Positions 1-4,524 of a stretch of DNA of 9,553 nt are shown here, one piece after another. Source of the stretch: Candidatus Cloacimonadota bacterium (GTDB lineage: Bacteria > Cloacimonadota > Cloacimonadia > Cloacimonadales > Cloacimonadaceae); contig VGPI01000072.1 of the NCBI GenBank assembly GCA_016875595.1, positions 1 through 9,553 of the forward strand, in the 5' to 3' direction. Within the stretch, counting starts at the first letter, position 1; every line of letters starts with the position of its first letter. A model generated the notes under the pieces. That model made no database searches and was not told the DNA's origin. It worked only from the letters and a program-made list of their open reading frames with translations. The translations under genes were made by a program, and so were the position numbers.

Positions 1-141
1 AGCGCCCTATGGCAAAGCTATCATATCCGGGGTTAGGGATCAGGTCGCTGAAGGAGAGCGACCCTACGTGTGGGTTTGTTTGTAGGGGCGTCTTGACCAA
101 GCGCCCTATGGCAGAAACCAACGATATTCGCATTACTACTC
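1..141. repeat. Intergenic hairpin repeats at left edge
   Basis: No gene is visible here. Two hairpins lie side by side. The first pairs GGTCGCT (43-49) with AGCGACC (57-63) around loop GAAGGAG. It is the same element, in the same orientation, as the hairpin in the three 75-bp repeats at 4181-4405, including the trailing CCTACGT. The second pairs GGGCG (86-90) with CGCCC (102-106), then CTT (92-94) with AAG (99-101), with T91 bulged and loop GACC. The 14-mer AGCGCCCTATGGCA occurs at 1-14 and again at 100-113, so the window probably opens inside a preceding copy of a unit of about 99 bp. The hairpins follow the stop codon of the minus-strand propeller gene and might help end its transcript, but no T-tract follows them. 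They are best seen as a dispersed intergenic hairpin family. Confidence 0.6.
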
Positions 142-1449
142 CTAATAGATCATGATCTTTCCGCCGACAGGCGCGGCTGAGCCATCTATTCTATATAGAT
201 AAACACCGCCGGGACTCAGCTTTCCCTGTGCATCTCTTCCATCCCACACCGCTTCGGAATCCCCAATCTCCCACTGTCGGATCAATTGCCCTCGCAGGTT
301 AAAGATACTGATCCGCTTGTGTTCTACGCCCAGTTTGGAAAAGCAGATGACACCACCCCGGGGCGCGGGATTGGGCGAAACCATTATCACGGCAGGTGCT
401 TGCACGGAATCCTCGACCGGGACCACCGGACGGTAAATCTTCAGATCGGTGGGGGATAAACCAACCGTATATTGCTGCCAGGCAGAAAAATCAGGATGTC
501 GCAGATAGACCTCGCCGGACGTACCCCAGGAGGAATCCAGCACAGCAATAAAATCACCGGTTCCATCTACCGCGCCACCGCCCGGAGTAAGCGGATTGGC
601 ACTGCCGTTCCAGATCGTCCAATCATTGGTACTATAACGATATACGCCTGTATTCATCAGGTCTCCGAGCCAGACGCTGCCGGTTCCATCCGCCCACAAA
701 CCACCCGGACTGCCTCCGATATCCAGCGTCTGGATCACAGTATCGGTCTGCGGATCAATGATGCACACTTTGCCCAAAGCGCCGGTCCAGTTGCCGGTAC
801 AGGAGACCTGGATATAGCCCGCATGAGCGATCAGATATTGCGGATTGTACCAGACGGGGATGGTCTGCACCACTGTAAACGGGTTCAGATCAATCACCGC
901 GACCGAACTATTGGCATAGCCGGTTTGATAACCGCCGGTGTTGCTGACGTAGAGTTTGTTATTCCAGACCGTCAGACCTTCCGGCGCTTCTCCGACAAGG
1001 CAGTCACCCACCACCGTATAGCTTTGTAAACTGACCTTATACACGCGATTGCTAAATAGTCCCGTCACATACAGATGCCCGTTATGGAGCACTGCCTCCC
1101 AGGGATTGACCGATACGCCCAGCCCGATGTAGCGGATAGTAGCGCCCGAATTGCGGTCGATCATCTGGATCGCATTGTCACCGGAATTGACGACATAGAT
1201 ATGGGCCGCGTCCAGGACAAGCCGGTTCGGGATATAACCCAGGGTGGCAAAGGCGTTATTCACCTGTTGCGTAGCGGTATCGATGCGGGAGATCGTGCGC
1301 GATTCGGAATTGACCACATAAATCAATTCCGCGGTCAGAACGCCGGAATGGAAAACACCTGTCAATAGCATCAACAGGACGGGGAAGACATGCCCGAGCC
1401 GAATCGGAACGGCTCGCGGGAGGGAGCTGTTTTGCTGTGTGGGGTTCAT
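142..1449 (-). CDS. Secreted YVTN/YncE-type beta-propeller with C-terminal sorting domain, under cobalamin riboswitch control
   Basis: The protein has 435 residues. The first 40 or so look like a signal peptide: a long N-region, a hydrophobic stretch around HVFPVLLMLL, and a likely cut after VLTA. There is no lipobox cysteine. Residues of about 41-340 form repeated blades with motifs such as IYVVNSESRTIS, IYVVNSGDNAI, LYVSNTGG and SVWLGDL, which fits a seven-bladed YncE/YVTN propeller. From about residue 350 to the end there is a FlgD-like/T9SS sorting domain (SPNPAPRGG, ISIFNLRGQLIRQW, GVYLYRI), so the protein is probably exported and held at the cell surface. The ATG is preceded by AGAGGTG five bases upstream. 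The leader carries a cobalamin riboswitch. In Bacteroides the surface B12-binding protein BtuG is also a beta-propeller, so a role in cobalamin capture is a reasonable inference, though binding residues cannot be judged here. The gene downstream lies outside the window. Confidence 0.85.
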   Translation of the reverse strand: MNPTQQNSSLPRAVPIRLGHVFPVLLMLLTGVFHSGVLTAELIYVVNSESRTISRIDTATQQVNNAFATLGYIPNRLVLDAAHIYVVNSGDNAIQMIDRNSGATIRYIGLGVSVNPWEAVLHNGHLYVTGLFSNRVYKVSLQSYTVVGDCLVGEAPEGLTVWNNKLYVSNTGGYQTGYANSSVAVIDLNPFTVVQTIPVWYNPQYLIAHAGYIQVSCTGNWTGALGKVCIIDPQTDTVIQTLDIGGSPGGLWADGTGSVWLGDLMNTGVYRYSTNDWTIWNGSANPLTPGGGAVDGTGDFIAVLDSSWGTSGEVYLRHPDFSAWQQYTVGLSPTDLKIYRPVVPVEDSVQAPAVIMVSPNPAPRGGVICFSKLGVEHKRISIFNLRGQLIRQWEIGDSEAVWDGRDAQGKLSPGGVYLYRIDGSAAPVGGKIMIY

Positions 1450-1450
1450 T

Positions 1451-1489
1451 TGTTCACCTCTTATGTTTGTTTGTGACTTGAGATGAACA
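1451..1489 (-). promoter_or_regulatory. Expression platform: hairpin that can sequester the ribosome binding site
   Basis: The ribosome binding region GAGGTGAACA of the propeller gene (plus-strand 1451-1460) is complementary over ten consecutive bases, including one G-U pair, to TGTTCATCTC (plus-strand 1480-1489). The loop is 19 nt. Forming this hairpin would block translation start. Next to it, CAAGTC at plus-strand 1475-1480 repeats the 3' strand of the aptamer's P1 helix. It can pair with the 5' P1 strand over nine bases (1473-1481 with 1685-1693), so this pairing and P1 exclude each other. No T-tract follows, so control is more likely at translation than at termination. The pairings are seen in the sequence; the mechanism is inferred. 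Confidence 0.65.
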
Positions 1490-1533
1490 CAACTTGCGGA
1501 CCTGGTTCCGCACGCTCCGGCGGATCAAGATCC

Positions 1534-1691
1534 GACTTGGTGGCAGGTTTCCTGGCTCTCAGCTACGTCATTCGCCGGCCTTCCCATCAAAAGACAGTGA
1601 CCACGGCGAAACAAGGGCTGATTACAGTGGCGGAGACCGCTCCCGCTTCTCACGGGATTCCCTTTTACCTGATCTCAAGCACCATCAAGTC
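1534..1691 (-). promoter_or_regulatory. Cobalamin (B12) riboswitch aptamer
   Basis: Read on the minus strand, the leader of the propeller gene shows the conserved parts of a cobalamin aptamer in order: GGTGC, AAAAGGGAATCCCGTG, CGGGAGCGGTCTCCGCCACTGT, the CACTG and GGGAAGG segments, and near the 3' end the B12 box AGCCAGGAAACCTGCCA (plus-strand 1541-1558). The closing helix P1 pairs GACTTG (plus-strand 1686-1691) with CAAGTC (plus-strand 1534-1539), and after one mismatch continues for three more pairs. In this family cobalamin binding normally turns expression off. The ligand class is well supported by these motifs; which corrinoid is preferred cannot be read from the sequence. Confidence 0.92.
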
Positions 1692-1768
1692 ACGAAGTCC
1701 ATGTGCCGGGAGGGCGCAATTCTGTCAAACTAATTTTTCCCGGGCATTGTGTTCCTCCCTCTTCCTTG

Positions 1769-1855
1769 CCCCCCTTAATCAAGCGATTATCCCCCCTTAA
1801 TCAAGCGTTAATTATTAACGCTTGATTAACGCTTGACTAACGCTTGATTAACGCT
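1769..1855. repeat. 11-bp direct and inverted repeat cluster
   Basis: AACGCTTGATT (or AACGCTTGACT) occurs three times head to tail at 1817-1849, followed by a partial AACGCT at 1850-1855. The inverse, AATCAAGCG, occurs at 1777-1785 and 1799-1807, each after CCCCCCTT, giving a 17-bp direct repeat spaced 22 bp apart. The middle of the cluster is a perfect inverted repeat with 16-bp arms and one central base (1797-1829). It lies between the B12 riboswitch leader and the degraded fragment at 1850-2034. It could be a protein-binding array, a transposon end or simple slippage; nothing decides between these. It could also form a cruciform or hairpin. Confidence 0.7.
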
Positions 1856-2034
1856 GGCGATCAGGGGCTGACCCGGACAGGTTCATTTTACTACATCGGA
1901 CACAAGCACTTAGGAATGGCATACGTATTTCCCGAGCGGATAGCTCCCGGAAGACCCCGATCGCGGTGGCTGAGGACAATGCTGGTGTTTGGTTTGATGA
2001 TGATTTGAAGCCGAACGATCATTGGCACATATAA
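1850..2034 (+). pseudogene. Possible decayed coding fragment (transposase-like C-terminus?)
   Basis: Between the repeat cluster and the terminator, one plus-strand frame reads GSFYYIGHKHLGMAYVFP (1880-1933). A different frame then reads IAVAEDNAGVWFDDDLKP (about 1960-2013) and stops at TAA 2032-2034. Both stretches look protein-like and would join with one frameshift. The combined pattern loosely resembles the small C-terminal beta domain found at the end of some DDE transposases. No start codon or ribosome binding site belongs to it. The match is by eye and weak; it may be chance. Confidence 0.25.
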
Positions 2035-2041
2035 AACAGAA

Positions 2042-2067
2042 AAAGCCCTGCGGTGGTGCAGGGCTTT
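2042..2067 (-). terminator. Rho-independent terminator of the DUF2341/LamG gene
   Basis: Ten-base perfect stem AAAGCCCTGC (2042-2051) and GCAGGGCTTT (2058-2067) around a six-base loop. On the minus strand it is followed by further T residues. It lies 24 bp past the stop codon of the minus-strand gene that ends at 2091, so it is the natural end of that transcript. Confidence 0.85.
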
Positions 2068-2090
2068 ACGTGTAAGGAGGTCAGATTAGA

Positions 2091-3799
2091 TTATTTGACC
2101 AGCATCACCTTTTTCATGGAGTGGTGTTTGCCGGCGGTCATTCTGATCAGGTAGATACCGGAACTGCAGGACATGCCGGAATGATCCAGTCCATTCCAGA
2201 CAACGGAACGATAGCCAATGTAACCGGGAGGGGGTGTATCGGTCAGCGTACGCACCAATTGTCCCTTGGAATTGTAGATATCGAGCCGCACAGGCAGATC
2301 TTCAGTAATGCTGTATTTGATATAAGTAACTGGGTTGAAGGGATTGGGATAGATCGTGTTGAGCGAAGTGGTGATCGGGATCTCAGGCGCATTGGGATCG
2401 TCTGTGTTCTGGAAGACATTGACCATCACCGGTCCATGGATATTCCAGACACCGTCGAAGTCCACGTTCTGCAGCCAGTAGTAATATGTCCCCTCTTCCG
2501 GGATCTCGCTGTCGGTATAGGTATAGACCTGCTGATTCACGGTGTTGTGCGCCTGGATCAAGGGGGTGATGATCTCGGAATACCCAAATAGATTGCTTCT
2601 GCCACGGTAGATATAGTAGCCCAGGCAGTTGGTCTCGGATTCGGTGATCCACTTCAGTGTGACGAAATACTCGGCGGTGAAGGTGGCGGTAAAGGATGAT
2701 AGCGAGATTGGCAGTGGGTCTTCTTCTTCATCGACGGTAATGTAAGATGCAGAATTCTGATTCCTGTACTGGGTCTTGATCCAATCAGCAGATCTGGCAA
2801 CCGAAGAAATTTGAATCTGGTCCAGAGTACCATTGAAATATCCACCGGTCCATTCTGAGAGATTTCCTCCAACCAGAAGGCTTTGGTTATTGCTGATGCT
2901 ACCGGTTAATGCACCGGAGGCTCGCTGTTCCCCGTTCACGTACAACCTTACGTTTGAGCCATCATAAGTACCTACCATATGGTGCCAGTTACCATCGGCA
3001 AAAACCATACTGTAAAGAGCATGATAATCCCCTCCGGTGGAGTTATACACTCTGAAGTTAAGCTGCCCGGGTGCCCAGGCTCTCAAGCAAAAGCCGGTCC
3101 AATTGCCTGAGTTAAGGGCTTTGGTCACCATTTCCATCGCCAGATTATTGGTTGTTTTAAACCACAATGACACCGTAACAGCACTCCCGAGTCCACTTAC
3201 ATTTCCGCAATTAGCGTTTTCATTGACACCGTCAAATGCAACACCACCGTTGATTTTGGCTGAAACCTGATCACCTGATTCCATGTTTGATGTAGTCCCA
3301 GAATTGCTGTTGGAGGTCTGGTCTTTGAATTGAGGAGCCGTCCCTGCGGGGTTTTCCGATAAATGCAGGACCATTTTATAGCCGGAATTCCAAACGCCGC
3401 CTGTGGTGTTTTGCTGGTTCGATGCTGTGGCGTTGCCGTAGTAAACGAATATGTCTGTGTCTGCGCTATACGACAGAGTGGGTATCCTGACCCAAGCTGT
3501 AAGCGCTCCCGTGGAAGAAACATACTTCTCAATCGTATGATCGAGCTTTGTCTGTCCGTCGTCACTCGTAAACAAGATGTCGTCACCATCAGCCTGGGCG
3601 CTATTTTTGATATCGTCATTGGTGATGTTTATTAGAAGTGGGAAATCAGTCAGATTACCACTTCCCGCAACCATGGCATTGTCAATCGTGAGCCTGATCC
3701 GGTGGTCCCAGTCCACGTCGTACCAGTTCTGAGCCAACAGGCTGTATGAGAGCCCTAAGATCAGAACCATTAAACAAATAGTGTTTTTGCGTGTTTCAT
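2091..3799 (-). CDS. Secreted DUF2341-LamG protein with T9SS sorting domain; signal peptide split by a frameshift
   Basis: The uninterrupted frame runs from 3827 to 2091 (578 codons). Residue numbers below refer to it. After the signal region, which ends near LLAQ (about 33), residues of about 38-145 are a DUF2341 domain (WYDVDWDHRIRLTIDN, DFPLLINIT, DIFVYYGN). Residues of about 150-345 are a LamG/concanavalin-like domain (VAFDGVNENANCG, VSLWFKTT, WHHMVGTYDGSNVRLYVNG, GTLDQIQISSVARS). A fibronectin-III-like segment with YYIYRGRSN follows, then a T9SS tail from about 485 (IYPNPFNPVTYIKYSI, VVWNGLDHSG, SSGIYLIRMTAG). The combination suggests a surface protein binding polysaccharide or host/particle glycans; no catalytic domain is seen. 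The start is uncertain. The only strong ribosome binding site (AAGGAGG, plus-strand 3804-3810) serves ATG 3799-3797, which reads MKHAKTLFV and then hits TAA. The stop overlaps the in-frame ATG at 3770-3768 (TAATG). Restoring one T would give MKHAKTLFVLMVLILGLSY, a textbook signal peptide. So this is a one-base deletion, a sequencing error, or a coupled restart. Confidence 0.85.
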
Positions 3800-3884
3800 T
3801 TTTCCTCCTTAAAACACATGAAATCATACTCCAGCCAAGCCGGCCTGCTGACCGCCTGCCGAGGAGTGTCCATAACTATCATAT

Positions 3885-3989
3885 TCATTCTCTCTCTCTA
3901 ACAATGCCATGATCAGGCACTGGTCCACTTTCTACTATCACGTCGGCGCAATAGACAAGAAGGGCAGATGTGTCAAGAAGAAAATGCAT
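3885..3989 (-). pseudogene. Possible PIN-domain toxin remnant
   Basis: A 34-codon minus-strand stretch begins MHFLLDTSALLVYC, which matches the usual start of VapC-type PIN ribonucleases, where the Asp of LLDTSALL is the first metal-binding residue. It continues ADVIVESGP, which can also be aligned to the PIN first helix with a short gap, and then ends, far short of the roughly 130 residues of a full PIN domain. There is no ribosome binding site before the ATG and no antitoxin gene beside it. It is at best a relic; a chance resemblance over 14 residues cannot be excluded. The rest of 3828-4140 shows nothing else recognisable apart from a short TC dinucleotide run near 3889-3899. Confidence 0.25.
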
Positions 3990-4144
3990 AAATTTGGAAT
4001 AATTTTGCCGTTGACACAAGAAAGCAAATCCACGTCTCGTTAACCTGTTCAGAGACAAAGAACTAAGTAGCCGGACAGGGAAGTCGATGGCGATTATCCC
4101 CATGTATTCCCCGGTGATATTCCAAGCCAACTTGAACAAAGCTA

Positions 4145-4173
4145 TTGACAAGATAAGCTCGGTTTTTTATGAA
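4145..4173 (+). promoter_or_regulatory. Sigma70-like promoter for the sensor gene
   Basis: TTGACA (4145-4150), a perfect -35 box, is followed after exactly 17 bp by TATGAA (4168-4173), a fair -10 box. Transcription would start near 4180, just before the first 75-bp repeat. The mRNA would therefore carry a leader of about 240 nt made almost entirely of the three hairpin repeats, then the 30-codon ORF and the sensor gene. Consensus match only. Confidence 0.5.
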
Positions 4174-4180
4174 TCCAAAA

Positions 4181-4405
4181 AGTGTTGGGTCGCTGAAGGA
4201 AAGCGACCCTACGTTTGGTCTCGGGGAGTTGCGTGGGCGCAGCCAATATCCTGAAAGTGTTGGGTCGCTGAAGGAAAGCGACCCTACGTTTGGTCTCGGG
4301 GAGTTGCGTGGGCGCAGTCAATATCCTGAAAGTGTTGGGTCGCTGAAGGAAAGCGACCCTACGTTTGGTCTCGGGAAGTTGCGTGGGCGCAGCCAATATC
4401 CTGAA
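4181..4405 (+). repeat. Three 75-bp tandem repeats with hairpins in the sensor gene leader
   Basis: Units at 4181-4255, 4256-4330 and 4331-4405 are almost identical: copy 2 has T instead of C at 4318, and copy 3 has A instead of G at 4376. Each holds a perfect 8-bp stem, GGGTCGCT and AGCGACCC, around loop GAAGGAA (first copy 4187-4209), and a smaller TGCG/CGCA stem further on. The same hairpin is found once more at 43-63. The array ends directly at the ribosome binding site AGAGGAG (4406-4412). Because 75 is a multiple of three, long frames stay open across the array on both strands, but they have no ribosome binding site and look like repeat artefacts. The near identity points to recent tandem expansion. 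Confidence 0.9.
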
Positions 4406-4418
4406 AGAGGAGAAACAG

Positions 4419-4511
4419 ATGAACGATAAGAAGCAGGTTAATCCGACCGTCGTGGGGCTGGCAGGATTTTCGATGACAACGCGGTTATGGCGTTTCACCG
4501 TTGGGCAGTGA
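4419..4511 (+). pseudogene. 30-codon remnant or leader ORF resembling the N-terminus of an AceTr/SatP acetate transporter
   Basis: ATG 4419 follows AGAGGAG at six bases spacing, a strong start signal. It reads MNDKKQVNPTVVGLAGFSMTT, then RLWRFTVGQ and a stop at 4509-4511. The part NPxxxGLxGFxMTT matches the signature of the GPR1/FUN34/YaaH (AceTr) family, known acetate/succinate carriers (NPAPLGL-GF-MTT in E. coli SatP). A full member has about 190-220 residues and six membrane helices, so nearly all of the protein is missing. The stop overlaps the ribosome binding site of the next gene, as in a compact operon, so an internal deletion of an upstream transporter gene would explain the layout. 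Alternatively it may now act only as a short leader ORF that couples translation to the sensor gene. Confidence 0.55.
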
Positions 4512-4524
4512 GGGAGGAATCTGC

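Noticed and set aside
472..1029. Long plus-strand frame of 185 codons opposite the propeller gene
   Set aside because: It is the antisense shadow of a well-supported beta-propeller with signal peptide and sorting tail; no ribosome binding site and no recognisable domain.
1700..1728. Promoter for the riboswitch transcript (TTGACA at plus-strand 1723-1728, minus strand)
   Set aside because: The -35 box is perfect and well placed to start the RNA at the aptamer, but at 16-18 bp spacing there is no acceptable -10 box (CACATG).
1483..1800. Plus-strand frames of 105 and 79 codons over the riboswitch
   Set aside because: They run antisense across a conserved cobalamin aptamer and have no start signals; structured RNA explains the sequence.
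3885..4151. Complete 88-codon minus-strand gene
   Set aside because: Only the last 34 codons resemble anything (PIN start). The first part is unremarkable and there is no ribosome binding site, so it was kept only as a possible remnant.
4181..4405. CRISPR array
   Set aside because: The 75-bp units are contiguous with no unique spacers and only three copies; no cas genes are present.
4169..4429. Open frame encoding a tandem 25-residue repeat protein (and its mirror on the minus strand, 4142-4498)
   Set aside because: No ribosome binding site precedes the plus-strand ATG, which lies inside the promoter's -10 box. Both strands stay open only because the DNA repeat length, 75, is divisible by three. 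The repeat is better explained by its hairpin.
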